Source: Caprella mutica (Eukaryota > Arthropoda > Malacostraca > Amphipoda > Caprellidae). Taken from it: a stretch of 64,000 bases of DNA. The translations under genes were made by a program, and so were the position numbers. The notes under the pieces were generated by a model, which saw only the letters and a list, made by a program, of their open reading frames with translations, was not told the DNA's origin and did no database searches. The stretch spans positions 186,001 to 250,000 of the forward strand of contig CANNZV010001192.1 of NCBI GenBank assembly GCA_947561585.1. Reading direction: 5' to 3'. Of this stretch, positions 26,101 to 37,539 are shown piece by piece. The stretch's first letter is position 1. Every line of letters starts with the position of its first letter.

Positions 26101-27107
26101 ATATTCACAATAACAGAAACATTTCCTAGTGAAATAGCTTGTAAGACATCTCCATTTCCTACTTTAACATTGATAGGTTTGCTAATATTTGCAAAATCTT
26201 TACATAAATTTTTATCACCACTCATGTGTGATGAAGAGCCTGAATCTATTATCCAAATATTACTGTCGGCATATTTATTACAAAGAGCGATATCATTAGC
26301 ATACATTGTGTGATTTAGTTCTATATGACTTACATTTACAACATTTGGCTGGTTTTGAGTTCTGTTATTTTGAGAATACCGTTTAAATTTAAAGCAGTCT
26401 TTCTTAATGTGTCCCAATTTGTTGCAAAATTGGCATTTGATTGACTGTTTATTTACTGCAGCATTAATCTGAGTATTAGATAATGCCAATGCATCATTTG
26501 ATTTAATACTCAACTTTTCAGCTTCTCTCCGGAGTGTGTCAGCTACGGTAATCCAGTTAGGGATGTCTGTCTGAGCTTCAAGTGCGGTGACAAGCACTTC
26601 AAACTGTTCAGGTAGTGATGAAAGGAGACAAATAACTTTATCCTCTTCACTGATCACTTGATTTATCAAGGCAAGCTCTTGAAAAACTTCAGTTAGTTCT
26701 TTCAAATGAAAGTCGAGTAGTTCGGGAGACTTCAATTTTAAATTGTAGAGCTTTTTCTTCAGACGAAATTTGTTCGCCCACGTGTTTTTCTGAAACGTTT
26801 CTTGAAGGGTTGTCCAGACAGCGTGTGGATCCGTGGGTTGTCCAACTAAGTACAATTGATCCGGTGAAATAGATAGTACTATATCTGCCAGAGCCTTATT
26901 ATAATTATTAGCATAGGCATTCTTCACCTCAGTTGAAGCTGAATCAATTGGAACTGGTTTAGATCCATCTGCAAAATCCATCAGTTTCTCTCGTAAGAGA
27001 TACATCTTCATTTGTATCCTCCATGTGGGGTAATTATTTCCGTCTAGGGGAACAATCCCCTGTAACTTATTTGAAGACATGTTTTCAAAGTATTTATTAT
27101 CTTTCAA
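23151..27107 (-). pseudogene. Copia gag-pol polyprotein with two in-frame nonsense codons
   Basis: One continuous minus-strand frame, about 1,310 codons. In order: a Gag with a CQFCNKLGHIKKDC zinc knuckle; an aspartic protease with WIIDSGSSSHMS; an integrase with a HRRLGH...CEHC zinc site, HTDVCG, LQSDNGGEYTS and a PEQNGLAERFNRT catalytic glutamate; an acidic Ser/Pro/Glu-rich linker; a reverse transcriptase with KARLVAQGF, LDVNSAFLNGDL, KSMYGLKQSPKC and the active site YVDDIIVA; an RNase H with YSDADWAGN, STAEAEY and an ADIFTKPL tail. Translation probably starts at the second methionine (27078-27080, MSSNKLQ). Breaks: TAG at 24762-24764 in the linker, and TGA at 24207-24209, where related elements have Trp after SPKC. 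No frameshift was found, in keeping with youth. Confidence 0.92.
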
Positions 27108-27460
27108 TACTTAACCAACATAAACAAACAAAGCAGTTAAATTGATTTACTGTTTAACTGAATTGATGTTTTAAAATTATTCTAATTCATAAGAATAACT
27201 TCACTGAATATAATTATTAATATTCAATTGGAACAGCAACACAAGTCTTAGTTCGCAAGAACCTTTTGTTGAAAGTATTTATTATCATTCAATATTTAAC
27301 AAACATAAACAAACAAAGCAGTTAAATTGATTTACTGTTTAACTGAATTGATGTTTTAAAATTATTCTAATTCATAAGAATAACTTCACTGAATATAATT
27401 ATTAATATTTAATTGGAACAGCAACACAAGTCTTAGTTCGCAAGAACCTTTTGTTGAAAG
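27087..27460. repeat. 185-bp tandem duplication in the copia leader
   Basis: Copy 1 is 27087-27271 and copy 2 is 27272-27456, with a shared AAAG at the junctions. The offset is exactly 185 bp (for example TAAACAAACAAAGCAG at 27121 and 27306), with a few substitutions. It covers the untranslated leader just upstream of gag, and copy 1 runs into the first codons of the upstream-extended frame. Confidence 0.95.
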
Positions 27461-27754
27461 ACTGTTTACCAAAGGATAAGGTCACAGATTTGAAGGTAAT
27501 TTGTGACCTCTCTTGACACCTCTTCCGCACAAATACTAAATAATTATATTATAAAAGAAACAAGTACATTTTCGCTCAAGCAGTCAATATAATCGACCTC
27601 ATTAGCGCGTTAATACGATATGCTTACACTACCGTTCGTGCGTATATGTTTCATTTAGTTTAGCACTTTTTCACTGTACATAGTTCCTATTGATTACTAT
27701 ATAATAGACTTCTCATTGTTTAAACATGATTTGATTTATAAACTCTTATCGTTC

Positions 27755-27769
27755 ACTGGGCCCATAACC
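27755..27769 (-). promoter_or_regulatory. Primer-binding site complementary to initiator tRNA-Met
   Basis: Read on the minus strand directly after the 5' LTR this is GGTTATGGGCCCAGT. This is the same word that follows the 5' LTR in Drosophila copia, where a half-molecule of initiator tRNA-Met primes reverse transcription. It pairs with the anticodon-stem region rather than the tRNA 3' end. Confidence 0.9.
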
Positions 27770-28107
27770 TGTTAGAATTAGGTTAAATAACAGTGGGTTA
27801 ACAACGTTAAGACATAGAGTTTATTTAAAGAGTAAATATGTTATACAATTAGAAGTCTATTGAGAGATGAGGTAATCACATCTCTCTCTGAGTAATGCAA
27901 AAGACAGACTACCTTAGGGTTCTACAATCAGTGTTATTTAACACTCGACGGAAGTGTAATAGACTTTAGACCTTACGTCCGTTTCTCATTAAAAGTAATA
28001 CATGGTTATTTAAACAATAGGTAATTTAATATAGCTGAGCTAGTCTAACAGGAAATTAATATTAAACATATAACGAGTGTGTAATACATTTAACTAAAAT
28101 TTCAACA
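27770..28107 (-). repeat. 5' LTR of the copia element (338 bp)
   Basis: Pairs with 22796-23133. In element orientation it begins TGTTGAAATTTTAG and ends CTAATTCTAACA; its promoter would drive transcription leftward. Confidence 0.95.
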
Positions 28108-28112
28108 TAACC

Positions 28113-28609
28113 GTCGTCTATGTAGTTAGAGTATTACAATGAAATTATTAATCACATGTATGTAAATTTAATGTAAATCAGGCGGGAAACTGGAGTGGCG
28201 CGTCAGTTTCAGTGAAATATCAAAGAAAGTAGGTGTGTAATTTGGTAGTAACCTTAATTTAATATCAGCTATGTCCAGTGCTTAAATTTATAGAAATAGC
28301 TATATATATCAGAACATAAAATAGGCTAGAATAGTTTTCTGTGATCAATTCATTCTGAAAAATAGAAAATCAGCCTACCTATTTATAATTGGAAAAGGTC
28401 CAATGCAGAATCTCCAATACATTGCAGCATAGCCTTTGGAGATTCTGCAGCATAGCTGACTATAATCTTTAGTTTGCTCTAGCCTCTACTTCTAGGGTGC
28501 TTATATGTAATATAATCCTAATTACAATATAATATATTGGTGTAAAATTTTTGAAGTCCCTGTCAGACTGTCTGCCTCAGTGTCACTCTTAATTTCTGAC
28601 TCTCTGCCC
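28113..28609. other. Non-coding flank
   Basis: Contains a less AT-rich patch near 28180-28215 and a directly repeated CTGCAGCATAGC-like word near 28420-28460. No gene supported. Confidence 0.35.
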
Positions 28610-28695
28610 TGGCCAGATTGCAGAAACTGGTAAAGTGCTTTCCAAGAAATCCTCTATGTTTTCCTTCTCTTCTAAGAAAAATACATGTATATAAG
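28610..28695 (+). repeat. Dispersed repeat G, copy 1
   Basis: Holds ACTGGTAAAGTG, TTCCAAGAAATCCTCTAT and AATACATGTATAT words. The same string of words recurs at about 33050-33160 (plus), 32935-33035 (minus) and 33405-33520 (minus). Confidence 0.55.
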
Positions 28696-29608
28696 AGAAG
28701 AAATCAATAACTGTTAGCACAAATAATGTTAAAATACAGACTGATGCCCAAGTAAAATTATGTGGTCCATGAATTCTCCAATTTTTTCACCAGTTCTCCC
28801 AGATTGTATTTGATGGTAAACTTGGTTGTTTTTTCTTTTCTCATAAATCAATATTCTTTATATATCACTATTTTGCCTATAATATTGTGAGGGAAAATTG
28901 CTAAATCAATATTGTTAGTCAGTTACCTAGTGCATGGAAGACTAGCCAATTGAATTAATTTCTTTGCTGGCTTTTTCAAAATTTATTTTTGAAAAGTTAG
29001 AGTACCTAGTTCTGTGCACCACTTACAGACTAATAATTATCTTCAAAATTTCATAATTATCTCTGATGACTTGATTGTTCTGTTGGCAGTCTGCAGAATA
29101 TGGAATATTTTTTATCCTTTTCTGTGAAAATTATCTTTAGGTTTCTTTTACTTTTATTTCAATGAGAAGTTGAGAACAATAATCAAAATAGATTTTTTTG
29201 AGATCAGTTTCTATAGACTTTGATATATGATGATCAGTTAGTGGGATTTTTAAAATCCAGTGCATTTATTACATTCAACTGTAACCTGTATGCCAAATAG
29301 ATTTTTAAATAGTGTATTCTTTACTATCAAATATTTTAATTTAAACACCAGACTACTGCAACTGGTAAATTGTTCTAAAATTCTCTATTTTGCATTCTGT
29401 TTTCAACAAAATAAATTTAAATTGAAGAAGATAAGTATTTTTTGCACAGTTAATATTTAAAAAATTAATATTCGGCAGATTTGATTTGAGATAGTTACTT
29501 TCTGGCTTCTGGTAACAATTTAATTAATTGGGACTGAAATGCTCTCTGAAATCAACCTAAATTACTACTTCTATAGAATTTTAACTTTTTATAGATACCA
29601 TGACTTTC
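28696..29608. other. Non-coding, no gene seen
   Basis: T-rich sequence. The plus-strand frame at 29260-29460 has no recognisable domain. Confidence 0.35.
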
Positions 29609-29802
29609 ATATGAAGGGCCACAAGCCAAAGTCTCTTAACCGCAAAAATCGGGTTGCTCAAGGTAAAGTCTCTTAAGCGCTTAGCACCAGTGAAAACGGT
29701 ACAATTTTGATGTGCTAAGCGCTTAACACTCACGTAAAACGGTTGGAGTTAGCGGCAAACAAGAGTCTCTTAACCGCATCTCATTGCATAGAAAACGAAG
29801 CG
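29609..29802 (+). repeat. Inverted-pair repeat D, copy 1 (about 194 bp)
   Basis: Matches 40224-40418 in opposite orientation at high identity, with only scattered differences by eye. Inside, GTCTCTTAACCGC occurs twice in direct orientation (near each end) and GTCTCTTAAGCGC once. Two near-palindromes with the core CTAAGCGCTTA or CTTAAGCGCTTAG lie in the middle. There is no ORF, no tRNA-like box and no A-tail, and the ends are not inverted repeats. The class is unknown. Confidence 0.9.
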
Positions 29803-30635
29803 CAGGCATAGAAAACGAAGTATATATATAGCTAATTTTTGCAATGTTATTTATGGGAGTGTATATATACAATAATTATGGATAATGAATCGTAATAACT
29901 TTTCACGTAATAATAAAGTATAGGTTTTGTCCGGAAAGAATGATTCATTCGATGAAAAGTACGTAAATTGAATCAGGAATATCAAAAAACCATTAGGTAT
30001 AAAAAATAATATTTTTATTAATTTTAAAACTACCTATGTATTTATTAATAAACTCATTCAGTTCCTTGAAATATATTTGGAGTAGATACAGCTTATGCTG
30101 TGAATCTATATATAGTATAAAACACTTAGCCGAACTATTTCTCAAACAATTAAATCTGTTTGAAGATACTGGAATCTACAAAAAGTTTTTATAAAGGGTT
30201 CGAAACTGTATACCAATCATTACGCTTAGCTTTTGTTTGTCAACCCTTTTGTTACCGCCTAATTCGGCACGAATTTCAAGACCATTCTATTGTGCTTTAG
30301 ATCTGTAACACTGTAGAGATTTGAAATTAGAAATACCTATACCTAGTTTAAATTGTAAATCTAGGTCCAAAAACTTATTATTAACATTGAGAATCCGCTC
30401 AAAATATGTTTGTATAACAAAACCTCTTCATCAGGTAAGTCGTCACTCGTCTCTTGATATTTTGAGTTTGAAAATGTAGGTACCTGGGGTAAGCCAATCT
30501 ACCTAATTAGGTAGCAAGATTGGTAGTTTAATTTGTTTTATATCCTGAAGTACTACTTAGGTATGGCTTATAACCTAAAATTACAAAATATTAGGTAGGT
30601 ATATAGGTAGCACCGTAGCTATTATGTCATGTTTC
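29803..30635. other. Non-coding, no gene seen
   Basis: AT-rich with TAGGTACC/AGGTAGGT words near 30470-30610. A duplicated GCATAGAAAACGAAG word sits at 29786-29820, just at the edge of repeat D. Confidence 0.35.
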
Positions 30636-31215
30636 AGAGGCTGGAAAATTGTAGGTACCTAAGCCAATTTTTGAGCCAATAAATTTCACAAAAATTCTGA
30701 GCTAAGCCAATTTGGCTCATTTTGTAGATTTCAAGCCAAAATTGACATAGGAACATAAGAAATAATTCAAAATTGTATGCCAATTAGGTAGGTATACCTA
30801 CTTACCTACTTTATCAGAGTAATGACCTTTTGAAATCTAAGACAATTAATTGGCTTTAACTCTTTAACCTACTTTAACTACTCTAAAACATGGCTAGTAT
30901 GTACTATGTAGGTTACCTGCCTCTCTGAGCTCTCTAGACTCTATGTAGTTAAATTGAGAGATACTAGTTTAGTAGGAGTAGGACCCAGTTACGAGTGTGG
31001 TCTGTATATCATGGTCTTCTCTTTTAAAAATAATATTCCAGCAAAGTCGGTGGATTTTTAGCTATTTATTCCTATATTATCATTAATTTTCGGTGGAAAA
31101 ATGGGTAAAATCACTAAAATGTTGGTGGATCAGCCAAATTACTGGAAATTTATGGTGGATTTTTTCAGCTTTTTCAAAAAGTCAGTGGAATTTTGTGCAC
31201 CAAATACAGAATGCC
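30636..31215 (+). repeat. Dispersed repeat A+B, copy 2
   Basis: Module A is about 30636-30870 and module B about 31015-31215, in the same order as the copy at 8097-8690. Shared words include GACATAGGAACATA, CAATTAATTGGCTTTAACT, AAAATAATATTCCAGCAAAG and GTGCACCAAATACAGA. Confidence 0.65.
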
Positions 31216-31334
31216 GGCCCCAGCCCGGGACCCGGCCAGTTAATAAACTTTTATATAAACCCCAGCCCAGCCCCCAGGTACTAACTACCTAGTGGCTCAC
31301 TGGCTAGTACCTATTAAAACTTATGTCCATCCAT

Positions 31335-31840
31335 GTCACAGAGTAGCTATGTCAGTTAAAGCCGATTAATTGGCTTATATTTCAAAAGGTAAAAATCAGA
31401 TACCTATTCCTAATTGGCTTAAAATTATAAATTAATTCCTATGTTCCAACTTCCAATGTTAATTTTGGCTTGAAATCTTCAAAAAAGCAAAATGAGCCAA
31501 ATTGGCTTACAATTTACCAGCCTCTGAAATATGGATGACTTGTATGTCCATTCTTGCTATTTTATTTGTGAGTTAATGACAATTATTTTGAGCAAATTAA
31601 GAACTTATCAGTCTGTATTTGGTGCACAAAATTCCACTGACTTTTTTCTGAAAGTTAAAAAAAATACATCAACAATTTCCAAAAATTTGGCTGATTTTCC
31701 ACTAAAAAGTGAAAATTAATGGTTACATAGGTAGGAATAAAGAGCAGCAACAGCTAGAAATCCACTGACTTTGCTAGAATTTTATTTTCAAAAGAGCAAA
31801 ATTCTACCTAAATGTTGGTGGAATTTTCCATAAAATACAG
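31335..31840 (-). repeat. Inverted copies of modules A and B, in rearranged order
   Basis: 31335-31535 is module A reversed (AGTTAAAGCCGATTAATTGG through GAGCCAAATTGGCTTACAAT). 31612-31840 is module B reversed (TGGTGCACAAAATTCCACTG through AAATCCACTGACTTTGCTAG). A simple reversed copy would run B then A; here A comes first, so with copy 2 the order is A, B, A', B'. This is an interleaved rather than nested inverted repeat. Confidence 0.6.
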
Positions 31841-31979
31841 TCTGGTTCAGACAGACGACAGTAGAGACAATTCTACTAGTTATTCTTGCCTCTAGGTAGT
31901 CCTACAATTAGTACAATCATACAATGTTTTTTAGGATAGAATTTATGACAATTGAGCCTAGCTCAGGTTAGCTTAAGAC

Positions 31980-32530
31980 CAAAGTAAAATAGTATATCTC
32001 TTTGTTCCATAAACTCTCCATTTGTCTCTGCATTTCTCTTCAAAAATTACCAAATTTCTCTCCAAAATGACCAAATTATCAAAAAATCTCCCCAAAATAA
32101 CATTTTAAATGTAGTGTAACATAAGAGAAAAATAGGTATTTCTCTTCATTTGCAATTGAAGGGCTCAAAATAACTATAAGTCTGGCACAAACTCGCCATT
32201 AAAATGGCGAGTTCGCCTCAGTTTGGACATGCTTTATTACCTGGAGGCTGGAGCTTAAATCTTGAAGGGACAAATAGCTAGAGAGTTTATGAACATTACT
32301 ATTTTACCTGGAGCTGGAGTTAGTGGAGTAGGTAGGACCTAGTATGAGTGTATGAGTAACCAGTCTGTAAAGTGTGGTAAATCTGTCTCAAAAATTTTCA
32401 AATCTGTCTCCAAAATGACCAAACTTTTGCAAAATGTCTCCATTAAAAACACAAATACATGTAAACATTGGAATTGATAAGGAAAATTAATTATTTTCCC
32501 TCAAAATTTGTCTCCAAAGGTCTTCGGGGA
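31980..32530. repeat. Degenerate direct repeats and a perfect short hairpin
   Basis: Segments at about 32025-32110 and 32385-32470 share iterated phrases such as TCTCTCCAAAATGACCAAA. At 32190-32213 AACTCGCCATT, AA, AATGGCGAGTT forms a perfect 11-bp-arm hairpin. No gene. Confidence 0.5.
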
Positions 32531-33594
32531 TATGAATGCGCTTTGCAGACTGGATGACTCAGGATGAGTAGTATTCGATTATCTGTTTCTTGTTTCATTA
32601 TTAAATATTCATAGCGTAGCTAAATTATATAGGTAGGTTTCTAGGCACTATCTGTAATTTTATAAAAAAACTACTTGGTATTATAAATTTATGTACCTAA
32701 TACGGCTAATATCAATATCTAAGCAGAGTTGAGGCTGTTATTTATAACTCAAAAATTTCAGATATCCTAGCCCATTCTGCATAATGTAGCTTCTTTCAGT
32801 GACTTTAGTGTCTCCTGACTTTCAGATATTCTAATTTGATGTGAAGTTGAGCTCATGCTATTAAGCTCAGCTTATCAGCAGATTCCCAGTCAGCTAGCAG
32901 AAAATGGGACATTTTTAAGATTTTCTGAAATTCTGTGTGAACAATCTCTAATTTTCTCCTATATTTACAGTTATACTGAGAACAGAAGCCTAAATGGAGG
33001 ATTTATTTTTGAACACTTTATAGTTTTGTAATGGCCTGTCTTGGCAGATTCCCAGACTGTACGAACTGATAAACTGTTCTCCAAGAAATCTTTACCTCTT
33101 ATTTTGCTACTTGTTCTCGGCTTAATAATGTAAAATAGTAAAAATACATGTAGCTAAATATAATTAGTATAGGGGGATACGATTATTAATTCATATTAAG
33201 GATTGTTGTCATAGGAAATGTTGAGAATGTCCTATATTTTACAGACTGAGATGCGGGCAGATTCTATCAACTTGTTACCATAATATCTTGGTCTTTTCTC
33301 CAGCCTTTGAAGAATAGTTAAGACTGATGGGCATTAGCTAAAATTGATTACCAACTACATAGACCAAGAGTATGATAGTATGGGAATTTTTCAACATTTT
33401 CTGTACTTACAATGTTTAATTTTCTTATATTTACATGTATTTTACAATTTACTGAGAACAGAAAGAAAAATAGAGGATTTCTTGAACACTTTACCAGTTC
33501 TTGCAGTGTAGACTTAGGATATTAGTTATTATTTACTTTAAGTTTTAACCTAGCTACTTACCTAGACACTTTTTTGTTTCTTTCACAGTTAAAT
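32531..33594. repeat. Cluster of repeat G copies in alternating orientation
   Basis: About 32935-33035 (minus), 33050-33160 (plus) and 33405-33520 (minus) carry the same word set as 28610-28695 (a TAAAGTGTT-type word, AAGAAATCCTCTA, TTCTGTTCTCAG, ATACATGTA). The neighbouring opposite copies can fold on one another. Confidence 0.5.
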
Positions 33595-33790
33595 ATAGTT
33601 TTTCCCCTTTGAAAATAATATTCCAGCAACGTCGGTGGATTTCTAGCTATTAATTCTTATGCTTACTATTAATGCTTATGTTTGTCATTAATTATTGTTT
33701 ACTATTAATTAAATTGGAAATAAGCTATTGGATTTTTTTCAGCTTTTTGAAAATGCAAGTGGGTTCTTGTGCACCAATTACATACTGGGT
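33595..33790 (+). repeat. Dispersed repeat module B, copy 3
   Basis: Begins CCCCTTTGAAAATAATATTCC and runs through GTCGGTGGATTTCTAGCTAT to TCTTGTGCACCAATTACATA, matching module B of the other copies. Confidence 0.6.
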
Positions 33791-34616
33791 TATGACCAAA
33801 AGTTTGTTGTTATATTGATAATTCAACATTTAATTTCAAATATTCATTTGTGCTAAAATTTGAACTAATTATTCTTATAAGAAAATATTGCTATAAATAA
33901 TAGTCTGAAAACCACTATCAAAAATTATTTAGTCCAACAAGTTAATTTTACAGACTAAATACTCTCTATTATGAAGTTTCCATTAATTTAATTTTATTAA
34001 AATATTAAGCTTAGAGTAGCTACACCCTAAAATAAAAATACTTAAGTACAAAAAATAAAACCAACCTAATTGGGAAAATTAACCTTCCAAACTATTGATT
34101 ATTGACTTTTTGAAGTATGTTTGAATCTGTTATTTGTTATTTATTATTATTTTTATTGTAAAATCTAGATTGCAGTGATTGGTTTAATTAAAGATATATT
34201 TTGTTAAGTAGAACATATATACCTAAGTAGTATGTTGTTGAAGTATTGGCTACTAGAAAATAATCTATGGTGCTGTTTGTCAGTGTCTTGCAAAAAGTTC
34301 AAAATACAATAAAATATGGCTGGTAATAGCTACCAGCCTAACATTGCTCACACCACTGCATAACAGGTTACTTGGCAAATAGGCAGTATTTGCTCCACAG
34401 TATTTGGCCCACTTTTGAAAATTAGGACTTTACTGATGAATTGATTACCTAACTCCGAAGTTTTGCTGATTTCAAAATATTAAGATTGAATTGATGCAAA
34501 TTTTATAAAACTAAGTATTTATCCTCCAAAATTCATTTGTTGGCGAGCAGAATATTTCAAAGTGGGTCATGGCTTGTAACTTGTAGCCAAAATCTTGATG
34601 AGAGTGAGTAAAATTT
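33791..34616. other. Non-coding, no gene seen
   Basis: AT-rich sequence with no supported feature. Confidence 0.3.
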
Positions 34617-34656
34617 GAAAATGGGTTTCATTTCTTTCGTGCCACCCAGTATATTA
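34617..34656. repeat. Orphan end of the mariner-type element
   Basis: Reads GAAAATGGGTTTCATTTCTT and then TCGTGCCACCCAGTATAT, close to the right end of the element at 58060-59248 (GGAAATGGGTTTCC, poly-T, GCGCCACCCTGTATAT). No body or opposite end is seen nearby, so it is a fragment. Confidence 0.6.
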
Positions 34657-37539
34657 CAGATTTTTTTAAATAATTTTTTATTTTGGTGTATCAAATATTG
34701 ATGAGATATTACATAGCATACTTTATAAGTTTGGGTAAGATAAGAATGATGAGTTTAGGTATCTTAACATGCTTACAGTAAAACCTATATTGTTAGTTAA
34801 ATAGCCAATTTAATTTGGATAGAACTGGAGTACCAAACTTCGATCCATATTACTAATTGAAGTATAATTATGAGCAAAATGCTTAATAAGTCCAGTATTT
34901 TCATTTTCAAAAATATATATATTTGAAATTGCTAAAGAATTTCTCTCCATTCTAACATTGAAATGAATTTGAAAATCCTCAGCTAAAGAGTTAATTTGTA
35001 GATTCATGTACATAATAACAGTCTTGCCTATTGAGAGCATCAAAGCAAGTAAAGTAGCTACTTATCATTCCAATTTAATCATTTTTCACTAAATCCTATC
35101 ATCGTCTAGGGTATTCTACTATTCCATCTCACTTTCCTGCAAACTTTGATCTAACATAAGAACCAATTCAGGAAGAAGCTCCATACTTATACCATCCTAA
35201 GATATCATTTCGAAAATGATGTGTATCTATTTTCAATCTTGTATCTCTGATGGTTAATCATTTAACAGCATACATTTACTAAGAATTAGGGTAATTGCAT
35301 CGCACTTGTGGGGTAAATAATCGCAGTGATATTATTCCGACGCTAAATTTAATAAGTTATTGTCTATAAATGTGTGATTGGTTTATCTGTCTAAAAATAG
35401 TGATTTCATTCAATCTTGCAAATATTTTGCATTGGCTACTGTTATCAAAAAAAGTTGTTTTTAAATTTCAACTATGAATTAAAATATTTGGAAAATGAAA
35501 TAGAAAATATGACTACTAAACAATTATTTAGCTTATATTCATAAACTTGAAACTCCTTTTTTGTTTTTTGGTTATGGCGGCAATGGGCCATAATGATACG
35601 ATTTTTAGTGTAGCTACTTATTGGTAGTCAAGTTATTGGTATAAAAATATTCTGAAAAGCTACTCATTTTTGGCTTAAGAATAGGACAGTTGATAATAAA
35701 GGTCAACTTAGAGAACAAAAACTTTGAAACCATTTGAAGAAGGAATCTTATGATTATGCAACCTGTTGAAAATATTTTAAATTTTATGTATTGATAATTA
35801 AATACAGTAGCTATAATTTATCAATATGTTGTGTGTTGTGTGTCATGAACAGTTATATTTTCTGATCAGTAATATGATTAACAAAATTTCTAAACAATTG
35901 TTCCTTTCAGATAAATCTATCAAGACTTGGGAAAGAACATCTCCTGATACTTCACCCTTGGATAACTTGTAGTGTCATCTTGATTTGCTATGTGAGTAGA
36001 CTTTTCACTGTATATATATGTTGAAGGTAGCTATAGATAATTAAAGTACCGTAACTACATAATAATGTGTCTGAAGTTGGCTAATTGATATTAACAATGA
36101 TTTTTCTCCTAAAAATGTTCAAAAATTGAATATTTTGAATCATTTTTTTTTTAATCTCTTTGAATAAGAATTTTGTGTTTAATATTTGTCAAATGATTGC
36201 AGCTAAGTTATCTCTCAAATAAACTATGAACATTTTTTTGTAAATCGAGTCAAATCTAATTATCTAACCAATGTCGTAAAATGTTATTCTATTGCCAAAG
36301 TAGTTCTATTTTGTCATTACAATTAATCTAAATATAGCAAAGAAAGTTCTTAATTATCTTGATAAAAATGAAGATGGAAAACAATATCTAGCTACTGGGA
36401 AATGTGTAGTGAGTTTAAACCTTGTAGCTAATTTGATGCGAAAATTAATATTCAGTATAAAGTACCATCCTCTTTTCATCCAAATAATCTAAAAAAATAT
36501 AATATTTTCATTTGAACAACTGATCTTTTTTTTTTTTTTTTTTTATTATGCACAACAGCTAGCTGTTCTAAAGTAAATAGTTTAGTGATGGGAAAGAATA
36601 AATAAATATAGAAGTAGACTATTATGAACTCGAGCATTTAGCTTATGCTTATCACAATATACTTAGTTGAATATAGCTAGTTAAAATGGATTTGCATTTA
36701 CTGTAAATAGAAAAATATTTACATTCAAGTACAGGAAGGTGACTACAAAACCAAGAGCCTTTTGTATCTTTTTACTCAATACTCACCCTATCTATCTTAA
36801 AATGATTTTTATATAACACAGCAGAACAAATCTATTTTACTGATTGTATTAGAATTATATCACACTTAATCAGAGAGCTCCCTTGCAAATTTTTTAAAAG
36901 ATATAAATTATGTAAGATCACCACAGTTAGGTAACTGTTATCCAAATATTTTTTTCCGAACTGAATTTGCTACTTTTTAATGCATCTAACTTTTTAATGT
37001 TATGACCTTTTAATGAATGTATTTTATTTAACAGGTGTGCAACTGTCCCAAGATTGCTCTGCTATGCCTTCAAACATCAGTTATGCCACTGCATACATAC
37101 ATGTGTAGTTTGAGTAGATGCTCCTAATTGTAAGTCATCATCATATTGATCTCATGTAGATGTAATTTAAAGTTAATTGTTTAATGAGTTATATATATGA
37201 TTAACTAATTCTAAAGCGATTGGTCCAAGATCATGCTTTGGTAACAAATGAGCTTAATAATTAAAATTAGCTGTATTCTCTAATATTGAATGTTAAATTA
37301 GAAGTATTTAAAATTTTAAAGTAAGTTCTCAAATTTAAATAAATATGCTATATGCATTAGCTATATCAAAAATACAATAAATATCTATCTAATTTATTGC
37401 ATTCAAAATAGCTATATAATTGATCAAAAAAATGTAACTAGCTGCTATTTATAACTAGCTATCGGAATTTTACAACAAATATAGAATCTTAATAGCATGT
37501 TTTTTATTTTTTGTATCATTATTAAATTATCAATATTGC
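34657..37539. other. Non-coding stretch, no gene seen
   Basis: AT-rich, with a run of about 20 T near 36525-36545. AG acceptor-like sites near 35910 and 37034 precede short open stretches, but I find no coherent exon. The minus-strand frame at 34810-35043 is not recognised. Confidence 0.35.

Larger units (their letters stand above)
22791..28112 (-). mobile_element. Complete Ty1/copia LTR retrotransposon
   Basis: TAACC at 22791-22795 and 28108-28112 is the 5-bp target duplication. The LTRs are 22796-23133 and 27770-28107, and the internal region encodes gag-pol on the minus strand in the copia order Gag, protease, integrase, reverse transcriptase, RNase H. The primer site, polypurine tract and both LTRs are intact. 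LTRs differ at two positions by eye, so insertion is recent. Two nonsense codons make this copy unable to give a full polyprotein unless read through. It would have depended on other copies for movement. Confidence 0.95.

Noticed and set aside
34810..35043. 77-residue minus-strand frame
   Set aside because: No family resemblance, no supporting context.
35905..37130. Possible short exons after CAG acceptors near 35910 and 37034
   Set aside because: The open stretches are short, have no matching phases and show no recognisable protein.
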